From Leifsonia shinshuensis (lineage in GTDB: Bacteria > Actinomycetota > Actinomycetes > Actinomycetales > Microbacteriaceae): 64,000 bases of DNA. Below are positions 43,012 to 51,771 of this stretch, in pieces; the stretch's first letter is position 1; every line of letters starts with the position of its first letter. The position numbers were made by a program, and so were the translations under genes. The notes beneath the pieces were generated by a model. It was not told the DNA's origin. It saw only the letters and a program-made list of their open reading frames with translations, and searched no databases. The stretch covers positions 2,542,001 through 2,606,000 of the forward strand of contig NZ_CP043641.1 of assembly GCF_014217625.1 (NCBI RefSeq), given 5' to 3'.

Positions 43012-44694
43012 CTACTTCTTGCTCTTGTCGTACGCCGTCTGCAGCGTGCTCAGGTAGTCCTTGAGCCCGAGCCCGTTGAAGCCCGCGACGTACGAGTTCC
43101 AGTCGGTGTCGAGGTTCTTGGAGCCCGTGATGAAAGCCAGCGCGTTCTGCGTCACGTAGTTGTCGATGTTCGTCTGCTCGGTGGCGACCTGCGTCGCCTT
43201 CGCCGCGTCCGGCCACACCTTCCACGTCGGGTAGACCGCGCTCGTGTCCTCGTGGCCCTTGTACAGCTGGGTGGCCTGGAAGAGCCGGCGCTCGTATCCC
43301 GAGGGGTCGTAGATGTCGGTCGGCTCGACCTGGGCGCCGCGGAAGGCCTCGTTCTGGTTGTAGGTCGAGAGCGCGCCCCACTGGACGGCGTTGGCGGCGT
43401 CCTGCGAGAGCTGGAGGTTCTTGAACAGCGGCTTGTCGGCCGGGTCGAGCGCCTGGTCGCCTGCGGCGGGCTTGGACCAGCCCTGGCCCTCCGGACCGAA
43501 GTTGCCGTCGAGCTGACCCTCGTTGGTGAACAGGTAGTCCACCATCTTGATCGCGGCCACCTGGTCGTTCTTCGACGCCTTGTTGGTCAGCAGGAACGTC
43601 GCGCCGGGCGTGCTGCCGAAGGCGTACGTCGCGAAGTTGGCGCCGTCCGGTCCGGTGAGCGGCGGCACCGCGTCGTACTGCTTGTCACGGCCGTCCTTGG
43701 CGCCCGGGCTGACGAAGATGTACGGGTGCAGGGCGCTCGCGCTGCCCAGCAGCACCGAGCCGGAGTTGTTGCCCTCCTGCGCCAGCGCGGCCGGGTTCTG
43801 CGTGAAGGCGCCCTTGTCGATCAGGCCGGCGTCCCACAGCGACTTGATGTACTTGAGGCCCTGGCGCCAGCCGTCCTTATTCGCCTGGATGTCGACCTTG
43901 CCCTTGTTGAGCACGGTCGTCGACTGGATGCCCTTGTCCGGGTTCTGCGGGTCGTAGATGAACGCGTTCATGAAGAACGGGATCAGCGTGTCGTGCGAGT
44001 CGCCGCTGAGCGGGATCTCGTCCGCCTTGCCGTCGCCGTTCGGGTCGCCGTTCTTGAACGCCGTGAGGACCTTGGTCATGTCGGCCGTGGTCTTCGGCAT
44101 CTGGAGGTTCAGCTTCTTGAGCCAGTCCGTGTTGATCCAGAGCTTCGACGGGTACTGGATGTGCAGCGTCTCGGCGAGCTGGGGCAGGCCGTAGATCTTC
44201 CCGTCCGGCGAGGTCACCATCGCCTTGTAGTCCGGGTTGGTGTCGATGACCTTCTGGATGTCGGGCGCGTACTGCTTGATCAGATCGTTCAGCGGCAGCG
44301 CGACGCCCTGCTGGGCGAGCTTCTCGACATCCACCGGGTTGAACTGGTCCACCCACGGGATGAGGAGGAACATGTCCGGGTAGTCGCCGCTGGCCATCAG
44401 GATCTGGCGCTTCTCGGGTGCGACCGAGGAGTCCTGCGTCGTGGTCTGCCACGAGAACTTGATGTTGAACTTCTTCTCGAGCTGCTTGGTGAACGCGTTC
44501 GTGGCGAGATCCTGTCCGGTGCCCTGCTGAGCGAACACCGAGATGTTCGCGGTGCCGCCGATCTTGTCGTCGGCGTTCGTCGGCGCGCTGGTGCAGGCCG
44601 TGATCGCCAGCAGTGCGAGACCGCTCGCCGCCGCGGTGAGCGTGCGGACGAGGCGGCGCCGACGGCGGGCGTGACTGTCGGTGATGAGTGGCAT
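43012..44694 (-). CDS. Carbohydrate ABC substrate-binding lipoprotein (LplA/YtcQ-like)
   Basis: The 560-residue protein has a twin-Arg-rich N-terminus, lipobox AITAC (Cys34) and the large SBP_bac_1 fold typical of the YtcQ/LplA group (FNIKFSWQTTTQD, MASGDYPDMF, GKADEIPLSGDS). Such proteins capture oligosaccharides, for example rhamnogalacturonan or galactoside fragments. GGAGG precedes ATG 44694. It follows its permeases in the same orientation. Confidence 0.9.
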   Translation of the reverse strand: MPLITDSHARRRRRLVRTLTAAASGLALLAITACTSAPTNADDKIGGTANISVFAQQGTGQDLATNAFTKQLEKKFNIKFSWQTTTQDSSVAPEKRQILMASGDYPDMFLLIPWVDQFNPVDVEKLAQQGVALPLNDLIKQYAPDIQKVIDTNPDYKAMVTSPDGKIYGLPQLAETLHIQYPSKLWINTDWLKKLNLQMPKTTADMTKVLTAFKNGDPNGDGKADEIPLSGDSHDTLIPFFMNAFIYDPQNPDKGIQSTTVLNKGKVDIQANKDGWRQGLKYIKSLWDAGLIDKGAFTQNPAALAQEGNNSGSVLLGSASALHPYIFVSPGAKDGRDKQYDAVPPLTGPDGANFATYAFGSTPGATFLLTNKASKNDQVAAIKMVDYLFTNEGQLDGNFGPEGQGWSKPAAGDQALDPADKPLFKNLQLSQDAANAVQWGALSTYNQNEAFRGAQVEPTDIYDPSGYERRLFQATQLYKGHEDTSAVYPTWKVWPDAAKATQVATEQTNIDNYVTQNALAFITGSKNLDTDWNSYVAGFNGLGLKDYLSTLQTAYDKSKK

Positions 44695-44780
44695 GTGTCT
44701 TTCCTCCTTTGGAAATGCAGTGCGTAGGTGGTGCAAGTGGTGGGTCTGGGGGGATCGAGGGACGGGCGGGTGCGCCCGGG

Positions 44781-45731
44781 TCAGCCCTTGACGGATCCGA
44801 TGAGCACGCCCTTGTTGAAGTAGCGCGCGACGAACGGGTAGATGACCAGGACCGGGACGCTCGTGATGACGATGAGCGAGTACTTCAGCAGGTTGACCAG
44901 CTCCTGGTTCTGCGCCTGGGCGGCCAGATCGTTGGTGCCGCCGTTGGTGGCGTTCAGCACGAGGATGTTGCGGAGCACGAGTTGCAGCGGGAACAGGTCC
45001 GAGCTCTTCAGGTAGAGCAGGGCGTCGAAGAAGCCGTTCCACTGGCCGATCGCGTACATGAGCGCGATCACGGCGATGAGCGGCTTCGACAGCGGGAGCA
45101 CGACGCTCCACAGGAACCGCAGGTCGCTGGAGCCGTCGAGCGACGCGGCCTCCACCAGCTCCTCCGGGATCGCCGACTTGAAGAAGGTGCGGGCGATGAT
45201 GACCTGCCAGACCGCGATGGCCTGCGGCAGGAGCAGCGCCCAGCGGGTGTCGAGCATCCCGAGGTTCTGGACGACCATGTACGTCGGGATCAGGCCGCCG
45301 CTGAACAGCATCGTGAACAGCAGCAGCGCCATGATCACGTTGCGCCCCATGAACGTGCGGCGGGAGAGCGGCCAGGCGATGCAGACGGTCAGCGTCGTGC
45401 TGATGAGGGTGCCCGCGACCATGTAGAACAGCGAGTTCGCGTAGCCCAGGAGCACCTGCGGGTCGGCCAGCACGGTCTGGTAGCCCTTGAGCGTGAAGTC
45501 GACCGGCCAGAGCAGCACCCGCCCCGCCGTCACGGCCTGGGGCGACGAGAAGGAGCTCGCCAGGATGAACAGCAGCGGAAGGAGGACGACCAGCACCGCG
45601 AGCGTCAGGCCGAGGTAGATGACGACCAGGAGCGCGCGGTCCGATGCGGACTCCCGGATGCGGCGGGTCTTCTTGGACACAGCCGCGGGGCGGGTGCGGC
45701 GGCGCACGCGCGAGCTCTCGATGGTTACCAC
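44781..45731 (-). CDS. Carbohydrate ABC permease (LplC/YtcP-like)
   Basis: The 316-residue protein has six helices and the EAA loop ELVEAASLDGSSDLRFLWSVVLP (part) of MalG-type permeases, close to the LplC/YtcP group. GTG 45731 is chosen because GGGAG lies 6 bases upstream; it overlaps the preceding permease stop by 7 bases. No ATPase gene is nearby, so a shared MsiK-type ATPase elsewhere must energise it. Confidence 0.9.
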   Translation of the reverse strand: MVTIESSRVRRRTRPAAVSKKTRRIRESASDRALLVVIYLGLTLAVLVVLLPLLFILASSFSSPQAVTAGRVLLWPVDFTLKGYQTVLADPQVLLGYANSLFYMVAGTLISTTLTVCIAWPLSRRTFMGRNVIMALLLFTMLFSGGLIPTYMVVQNLGMLDTRWALLLPQAIAVWQVIIARTFFKSAIPEELVEAASLDGSSDLRFLWSVVLPLSKPLIAVIALMYAIGQWNGFFDALLYLKSSDLFPLQLVLRNILVLNATNGGTNDLAAQAQNQELVNLLKYSLIVITSVPVLVIYPFVARYFNKGVLIGSVKG

Positions 45732-46726
45732 AGTCCACTCCCACTGATTCGCTTCGCCACCCAGTTCACGATGAGCAGAAGCACGAGGTTGATGACGGAG
45801 TTGAAGAGGCCGACGGCGGTCGCCGTGCCGAAGTCCGCGTTGAGGATGCCCAGCTTGTAGACGTACGTCGCGATGATCTCGGACTGGCCGAGGTTCAGCG
45901 GGTTCTGCAGGAGGAAGACCTTCTCGAACCCGATCGACATGATGTTGCCGACGCTGAGGATGAGGACGATCATCGCCGTGGGCATGATGCCGGGGATGTC
46001 GACGTGCCAGATCTTGCGGAGCCGGGAAGCGCCGTCCACCTTCGCCGCCTCGTACAGCGCCGGGTCGATGCCGGACAGGGCCGCCATGTAGATCACGGCG
46101 GAGTACCCGGCGGTCTGCCAGACGTCCGACCAGACGTAGATGTGCCGGAAGTAGTCCGGGTCGCCCAGGAAGTCGGGCGACTGGACTCCGAAGAAGCCGA
46201 ACACCTGGCTCAGGACGCCGAGCCGCGGGGCCATGATGAGGATCAGCATCGACACCACGACGACGGTCGAGATGAAGTACGGCGCGTAGGTGACCATCTG
46301 GACGGTCTTCTGGAACCACCGGTGCCGCACCTCGTTGAGCGCGAGCGCCAGGATGAGCGGGATGGGGAAGCTCGCCAGGATCGCGTAGCCGGACAGCAGC
46401 AGCGTGTTCTGGATGAGCGTCGGGAACACCGGGTTCTGGATCATCGTGGCGAAGTTGGTGAAGCCGGACCACGGGCTCCCCCAGACGCCGAGCACCGGGC
46501 TGTAGTCCTTGAACGCGATGATCGCGTTGGAGATCGGCACGTACTTGAAGATCACGAAGTACGCGAGCGGCAGGACCGTGAGCAGGTAGAGCTGCCAGTG
46601 CCGGCGCAGGGCGACCTTCCAGCGCTGCGCGAGGGTCAGCCGGTTGCGCGGCACCCGCCGCGGCGTCGCCGCGTCGGGGACGCGAGCGGCCGGCGGCGCC
46701 GGGGCCACGGGCGGCGCGCTCGTCAT
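45725..46726 (-). CDS. Carbohydrate ABC permease (LplB/YteP-like)
   Basis: The 333-residue protein has a proline/alanine-rich cytoplasmic tail, six helices and the EAA loop LYEAAKVDGASRLRKIWHVDIP (part) of MalF-type permeases in the LplB group (FKYVPISNAIIAFKDYSPV). ATG 46726 is preferred over a TTG 36 bases upstream. As first gene of its operon it is transcribed from the TTGACA-containing region at 46840. Confidence 0.9.
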   Translation of the reverse strand: MTSAPPVAPAPPAARVPDAATPRRVPRNRLTLAQRWKVALRRHWQLYLLTVLPLAYFVIFKYVPISNAIIAFKDYSPVLGVWGSPWSGFTNFATMIQNPVFPTLIQNTLLLSGYAILASFPIPLILALALNEVRHRWFQKTVQMVTYAPYFISTVVVVSMLILIMAPRLGVLSQVFGFFGVQSPDFLGDPDYFRHIYVWSDVWQTAGYSAVIYMAALSGIDPALYEAAKVDGASRLRKIWHVDIPGIMPTAMIVLILSVGNIMSIGFEKVFLLQNPLNLGQSEIIATYVYKLGILNADFGTATAVGLFNSVINLVLLLIVNWVAKRISGSGLW

Positions 46727-46836
46727 GAGGCCGCATCCTTCGTCATCGAAGACTCCCAACAAGAGATGATCTGATTCCGCGCCCCAGGCCGGAAAGAGCG
46801 GTCGGGAGCGGGTGGTCTATAGCAAAACCTATTTCT

Positions 46837-46849
46837 TTGCCGCTGTCAA
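46837..46849. promoter_or_regulatory. ROK-operator-like palindrome before permease operon
   Basis: TTGCCG-C-TGTCAA is a 13-bp palindrome with one mismatch, nearly the same as TTGACA-C-TGTCAA at 36944. Both are flanked by TTATTGACA on one side. It lies between the permease operon and the divergent ROK gene. The -35 TTGACA on the minus strand is inside it. Confidence 0.55.
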
Positions 46850-46986
46850 TAATCTCGATGATTCGCGACACCGTCCGATGCCCGGACTTTCGCGGATCGT
46901 TGAAACACAGCGATGTTTGGCATTGAGAGTTACAACACGTTGGAAATAAGATCGACGAAACGACCGCCACACAGATCAGGTGCACG

Positions 46987-48180
46987 ATGAGCTTGAGCAC
47001 GTCAGAACACACGGCACGCCGCCCCGTCCTGGGCACGCCGGCGTCCGCCGACATCTTCACGCGCATCATCACGCACGGCCCGGTCAGCAGACTCGACATC
47101 GGACGGCTCACCGGCCTGTCGCAGGCGAAGGTCACCAAGACGGTCAGCCCGCTCATCGCCGACGGCTTCGTCACGGTCGGCGAGCATGCGGAGCACGCCT
47201 TCCCCGGCCGGCCTGTGCGCCCGCTGAGCGTGGTCCCGCGCTCGATGATCGCGGTCGGGGTCAAGGTGAACGCCGACGAGATCTTCGCCGTCTCGGTCAG
47301 CCTGGGCAACGAGGTGATCGGCTCCACCCGCCGCCGGCTCACGAGCCACGAACCCGACGCCACGATCACGGCCATCGTGAAGTCGGTGAGGACGCTCATC
47401 GACCAGCTCGGCGACGACGCCCGGTTCCTCACCGGCGTGGGCGTCTCGGTCTCCGGCGACATCGACAACACGGACGGCGTCGTCCGCGACTCCCCGCTGC
47501 TCGGCTGGACCCACATCCCCCTCGGCGACCGGCTCTCGGAGCGGCTGGGACTCCCGGTCATCGTCGAGAACGACGTGCGCGCGCTCGCCAAGTCGGAGCA
47601 GTGGTTCGGCGTCGGAACGGACGCGGACTCCTTCGCGATCATCACGATCGGCGCGGGCATCGGCTGCGGCATCTACGTGAACGACGACGTCGTCGTCGGC
47701 GCCCACGGGGTCGCCGGCGAGATCGGCCACCTCCCCCTCGGCCCGTCCGACGCCGTCTGCGTCTGCGGCCGCCACGGCTGCGTCGAGGCGGTCGCCTCCT
47801 CCCACGCGATCCGAGACGCGGTCCGCCAGGGCCACGACGACCCCACCCTCACCCTCCCCGACGCGATCCGCCTCGCCCACGAGGGCGACCCCATCGCGGT
47901 CGAGGCCTTCGAACGAGCCGGCACGGCGATCGGCGCAGCGGTGGCCACCACGGTCAACCTCTTCGGCCCGGAGGTGGTGGTGATCGCCGGCGAGGGCGTC
48001 ATGGACTACGACCTCTACGAACGCCGCTTCCGCGAAGAGTTCCTCGCCCACGTGTTCGGCACGGCGGCGAACTGCCGCCTGATCGTGCGCCGCCACACGT
48101 TCGTCGACTGGGCGCGCGGGGCCGCGGTGGCGGCCCTGCGGGAGGCGATCAGCGTGGCGCCGGGTGGGGTTGGGGAGTAG
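46987..48180 (+). CDS. ROK-family transcriptional repressor 2
   Basis: The 397-residue protein has a winged HTH (SRLDIGRLTGLSQAKVTKTV) and a ROK domain with VGVKVNADEI, VENDVRAL, GEIGHLPLGP and zinc motif CVCGRHGCVE. The kinase phosphate loop is replaced by VGVKVNADE, as in repressor 1. It diverges from the ABC permease operon and is the likely regulator of it. The two ROK proteins are similar over their whole length and probably arose by duplication. Confidence 0.88.
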   Translation: MSLSTSEHTARRPVLGTPASADIFTRIITHGPVSRLDIGRLTGLSQAKVTKTVSPLIADGFVTVGEHAEHAFPGRPVRPLSVVPRSMIAVGVKVNADEIFAVSVSLGNEVIGSTRRRLTSHEPDATITAIVKSVRTLIDQLGDDARFLTGVGVSVSGDIDNTDGVVRDSPLLGWTHIPLGDRLSERLGLPVIVENDVRALAKSEQWFGVGTDADSFAIITIGAGIGCGIYVNDDVVVGAHGVAGEIGHLPLGPSDAVCVCGRHGCVEAVASSHAIRDAVRQGHDDPTLTLPDAIRLAHEGDPIAVEAFERAGTAIGAAVATTVNLFGPEVVVIAGEGVMDYDLYERRFREEFLAHVFGTAANCRLIVRRHTFVDWARGAAVAALREAISVAPGGVGE

Positions 48181-48186
48181 AGGGCA

Positions 48187-49905
48187 TCACCCGTCGTCGC
48201 CGCGTCGCCCGTCGGCGGCGCGGTGTTCCGCCTCCACGGCTCGGTGGATATTGCCGTGGATGTGGTCGGCCCCGATGAGTCCGATGACCCCGTCCTTCTC
48301 CAGGACCGCCCGCGGCCCGGGCTTGAGCCGGGTGAATCGGAGGTCGACGCCGGCGTCCCGGGTCAGAGTGACGACGTCGGCCACGGTGGCCGCGCCTTGG
48401 GCGTCGATGAAGTTGACGCCGCCGCAGTCGAGGACGATCCCGGTCAGGTTCGGGTTGGCCTGGATGACGTCGCGCAGGTGGTCCTCCAGAGCGTCCGCTG
48501 TGGCGAAGAACAGGCCGCCGTCGAACCGGACCACCGCCACGTCGGGGAGGATCTCATCGCCGGGGTTGCTGTCGACCTCCCGGAACACCTGGGTGCCCCG
48601 TTCACGCCCCAGGGACGGTATCTGCGGATGGGTGGCCACGGAGACCAGCCACAGCAGGGAAAGCCCGATCCCGATGATCACGCCGGCGAGCACACCGAAG
48701 ACCAGCGTGGCGAGGAGGGCGACGAGCGCGATCCAGAAGTCGACCTTCTTGACCCGGAAGAGCCTCCGCATCTCCGGGACGTCCATCATGCCGCTGACCA
48801 CGGCTTCGATGATCAGCGCTCCGAGGACCGCCTTGGGGAGGATCGAGAACAGCGGCGCCAGGATCAGCAAGGTGAGCAGCACCGTGACGCCCGAGGTGAG
48901 CGAGGCCAGCCCGGTCCGGGCGCCGGAGCGGTCGTTCAGCGAGCTAGCCGACAGACTCGTGGAGACGGGCATCCCCTGGAAGAGCCCGGCTCCGATGTTC
49001 GCGGCCGACTGGGCGACCGACTCCTGGTTGATGTCGATCCGGTAGCCGTGTTTGGCCGCGAACGTGCGCGCGTCGCCCGCGGTCTGGGAGAAGCCGATCA
49101 TCACCAGCGCCACAGCCGCCAGGGCGACCGTGCCCGCGTGGTCCCACAGCAGTTGACCGCTCGGGAGTTGCGGCAGCGGCAGGCCCCGCGGCACCTCCCC
49201 CACCACCGCGACGCCCTTCGCCTCGAGGCCGAACAACGCCGAAGCCAGGAGGCCGCCCACCACGAGCACCAGCGCGCCGGGGACCCGCGGGGCGATCGCG
49301 CGGAGCCCGAAGACGACCACGAGCGAGATGATCCCGACCAGCACCGTCGTCCCGTGCGCGTCCTTCACCGTCCCGAACCACGACCACAGCTCCTGGATCG
49401 GGTTGGCGCCACTGGTCTCGGTCCCCGTGAGTTTCGGCAGCTCCCCGATCACGACGTCGATCGCGGCACCGAAGAGGAAGCCGGTGACCACGGCCCGCGA
49501 GAGGAACTGCGCGATCCAGCCCATCCGGAAGACAGCGAGCAGCAGGAACAGGATGCCCGAGGCGAGAGTGATTCCGGCCACGAACGAGGCGACGTCCTGC
49601 TCCCCGGCGATTCCCGCCGCGAGCACGGCGCTGGCCGCCACCGCCGCGAGGCCGGAGCTCGGACCCATCGAGATCTGCCTGCTGGTGCCGAAGACCGCGT
49701 AGAGGATCGCGCCGGCCGCCGCCGCGTAGAGGCCGTTCTGCAACGGGACCCCCGCGATTCCGGCGTACCCCAGATTCTTCGGGACGATGAGCGCGGCGAC
49801 GGTGACGCCCGCGATCACGTCACCGCGCAGCCACGCGCGCCGGTAGGAGCGGAGCTGGCCGACGATCGGGACCAGGCCCGGACGGTCACCCCGAGTCCTA
49901 GGCAT
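48187..49905 (-). CDS. SulP-family anion transporter with STAS domain
   Basis: The 572-residue protein has the SulP signature near the N-terminus (GDVIAGVTVAALIVPKNLGYA, quoted short as AGVTVAALIVPKNLGYA), about 12-14 helices (GISMGPSSGLA-type core at QISMGPSSG) and a C-terminal STAS domain (LDCGGVNFIDAQGAATV, about residues 440-560). SulP proteins carry sulfate, bicarbonate or dicarboxylates. It ends 6 bp from the convergent ROK gene. Substrate unknown. Confidence 0.9.
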   Translation of the reverse strand: MPRTRGDRPGLVPIVGQLRSYRRAWLRGDVIAGVTVAALIVPKNLGYAGIAGVPLQNGLYAAAAGAILYAVFGTSRQISMGPSSGLAAVAASAVLAAGIAGEQDVASFVAGITLASGILFLLLAVFRMGWIAQFLSRAVVTGFLFGAAIDVVIGELPKLTGTETSGANPIQELWSWFGTVKDAHGTTVLVGIISLVVVFGLRAIAPRVPGALVLVVGGLLASALFGLEAKGVAVVGEVPRGLPLPQLPSGQLLWDHAGTVALAAVALVMIGFSQTAGDARTFAAKHGYRIDINQESVAQSAANIGAGLFQGMPVSTSLSASSLNDRSGARTGLASLTSGVTVLLTLLILAPLFSILPKAVLGALIIEAVVSGMMDVPEMRRLFRVKKVDFWIALVALLATLVFGVLAGVIIGIGLSLLWLVSVATHPQIPSLGRERGTQVFREVDSNPGDEILPDVAVVRFDGGLFFATADALEDHLRDVIQANPNLTGIVLDCGGVNFIDAQGAATVADVVTLTRDAGVDLRFTRLKPGPRAVLEKDGVIGLIGADHIHGNIHRAVEAEHRAADGRRGDDG

Positions 49906-50010
49906 GCGCTCGTATTACCGCACTGTCGAGTCCACGGACAAGGCCTCGGACAGGCGTGCCTTGCCAATCGGTCGCACCGTGAGGATCATCGCTCCTGGAG
50001 GGCCGGGATC

Positions 50011-50673
50011 ATGGACCGCGTCACAGAGACATACTTCGCAGCGTTCGACCTCATCGTCGACGGAGACGATATCTACGCACGACCCAACGTGCCGGACGGC
50101 CAACGGATCGTCGAGCTGGAAGGTCACATCGCCGACGATCTCGCCGCGGCGACTCGGGCGGAGAACCATCTGCGCCGCTGTCTGCGGCTGTGCGACGGCT
50201 ACCGCGAGCTCGTGCACCACGACATCGAAGTGCCCGAGGTGCTCGACACCGTCTGGAGGACCGCCCTCGTCTCCTACGCCGAAGCGTTCGCCACCGACGA
50301 CGGCGCGGGAACCCGGCTCTCGGACGAACTCACGGCGACACTCGGCCCGGCCTCGCCCGCGCACACGGCACTGCTCCTCCAGAATGACCAGTATCTTCGC
50401 GCGCACTACGGGGCCGACAGCACGAAGACGTTCGCCGTCGTCGCCGACGCGCCACGGCATGCCCGAGAGGTGCTCGCGGTCGGCGCCGTCGAGATGCCGT
50501 TCGGACGGTCCCACGCAGTGGACGTGCGGACGCTCGAACTCCTCGCCGCTCGCGCTCTCGCCATCGCCGAGAACCGGCGCCGGACGAGCGAGCACCGCGT
50601 CGCCGTCGAAGTCGCCGACGACCCCGTCGACACCGTGTGCGAGATGAACGAACTTCGGTTCACCCTCGGCTGA
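50011..50673 (+). CDS. Conserved-looking protein of unknown function
   Basis: The 220-residue soluble protein has an alpha-helical N-half (DDLAAATRAENHLRRCLRL, split by turns) and a mixed C-half. There is no recognisable motif, signal peptide or membrane segment. GGAGG precedes ATG 50011 by about 10 bases. It stands alone between SulP and a 77-residue gene. I do not recognise it. Confidence 0.6.
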   Translation: MDRVTETYFAAFDLIVDGDDIYARPNVPDGQRIVELEGHIADDLAAATRAENHLRRCLRLCDGYRELVHHDIEVPEVLDTVWRTALVSYAEAFATDDGAGTRLSDELTATLGPASPAHTALLLQNDQYLRAHYGADSTKTFAVVADAPRHAREVLAVGAVEMPFGRSHAVDVRTLELLAARALAIAENRRRTSEHRVAVEVADDPVDTVCEMNELRFTLG

Positions 50674-50809
50674 GTCCCGCCGCCTTCAGGCCGCCGCGTC
50701 GAGCGCCTTGGCACTAGCCAACGAGTGGAGCGCGAGTCACACTGTGCTCACGCAGCACTTCCGGCGCAGCGGGCGCACGAGTGCCGCCAGCCACAGGGGA
50801 GGTCGGATT
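50674..50809. other. 136-bp gap without a gene
   Basis: The gap contains TTGGC-ACTA-GCCAA near 50709-50722, an imperfectly placed inverted repeat, and a GGGGAGG ribosome site at its end. No other feature is seen. Confidence 0.5.
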
Positions 50810-51043
50810 GTGACGATGAAGACCGCGGTGAAACACGAACCGCATGCCGATGACAGCTCACCGGTTCCGTATCTGCGGATAGGCCAGCTGATCTCACTCG
50901 TTCACTGGGACCGGGTCGCGGGCGACTGGAAATACACGACGCTGCTGGTCGAGTACGCCGGCCGGGACGACCAGCACTGGAACGTCGTCACCCACGGTCA
51001 GAACATGACGCTCGACCGGGACGAATGGTCGATCTTCAACTAG
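50810..51043 (+). CDS. 77-residue protein of unknown function
   Basis: GTG 50810 is chosen because GGGGAGG lies 7 bases upstream; an ATG two codons on is too far. The product (LRIGQLISLVHWDRVAGDWK, then EYAGRDDQHWNVVTHG) looks like a small beta-rich soluble domain with three Trp residues. Its last 8 bases overlap the convergent TetR stop. Similar short proteins occur in Microbacteriaceae, but I cannot name a family. Confidence 0.6.
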   Translation: MTMKTAVKHEPHADDSSPVPYLRIGQLISLVHWDRVAGDWKYTTLLVEYAGRDDQHWNVVTHGQNMTLDRDEWSIFN

Positions 51044-51605
51044 CCGGCTTCAGCCCCCCGACGAGCGCCATACGGATGGCCTCGAGGTCGGTGAAGAAGT
51101 CGACATTGTCGTCCCCCCACATCCGGTTCACCCGCATCCCGTCCAGAAGGTACTTCAACAGCCGCAGTGCGGTATCCGGGTCGGCGAACTCGCGCTCGAG
51201 CACCGGCCGGAGCGCCTCGAGGTTGCGGGCGTTGCGTGAGGTGAACCACTCGTGCGCGGGATGGGTCGGGTCGAGCGCCTCGGCCTGGAGGGCATCGAAG
51301 ACGCGCACGTCGTCCCGTCGCTCGGCGTAGTAGGCCGCGGCGGCCTCGATCAGCTCGGCCAGCGAACGCGCTTCGGTCGCGTCGCCTGCGATCGCCGCGA
51401 TGTCGGCCTCGTCGCGATGCTCCAGCACGGCTGTGAGCAGCGAGTCCATGTCGGGGAAGTAGTGCATCAGACCGGGGGCGCTCATCCCGCATCGCCGCGC
51501 GATCTCGCGAAGGCTGAGCCCCCGATAGCCCTCCTCGGCGATGACTCCGTGCGCGATGGAGACGATCTCGGCGCGTCGCGCCTCGGGTGTGAGTCTGCGT
51601 GCCAT
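51036..51605 (-). CDS. TetR-family regulator of the amino-sugar operon
   Basis: The 189-residue protein has a TetR helix-turn-helix (ARRAEIVSIAHGVIAEEGYRG, quoted short, then LREIARRCGMSAPGLMHYFP) and a BetI-like C-terminal domain (AYYAERRDDVRVFDALQAEAL, quoted short). It diverges from the GPH symporter gene, with a 20-bp near-palindrome between, so it probably represses the operon and itself. The ligand is likely an amino sugar or its phosphate. Confidence 0.85.
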   Translation of the reverse strand: MARRLTPEARRAEIVSIAHGVIAEEGYRGLSLREIARRCGMSAPGLMHYFPDMDSLLTAVLEHRDEADIAAIAGDATEARSLAELIEAAAAYYAERRDDVRVFDALQAEALDPTHPAHEWFTSRNARNLEALRPVLEREFADPDTALRLLKYLLDGMRVNRMWGDDNVDFFTDLEAIRMALVGGLKPAS

Positions 51606-51666
51606 CGTGCCTCCCTCGTCCGGATCGGGATTTTGCGTCTCCTCACCGTATCGCGTATAGTCCCGC

Positions 51667-51686
51667 TATCTTACAGCTGTTAGATA
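51667..51686. promoter_or_regulatory. TetR operator before amino-sugar operon
   Basis: TATCTTACAGCTGTTAGATA is a 20-bp palindrome with one mismatched pair (two bases), lying between the divergent TetR gene and the symporter. Nothing else in the gap is as symmetrical. Confidence 0.6.
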
Positions 51687-51771
51687 ACGGGGTTCGACAT
51701 CTCGTCTCGACAGCCACCACCCACCGCACGGGACATCGCCGTCCCGAGCTCTCACCCGAAGGGCAGCGCAC

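Noticed and set aside
48187..49905. SulP gene as part of the sugar locus
   Set aside because: It is convergent with the ROK gene, has no link to sugar genes, and its substrate is an anion.
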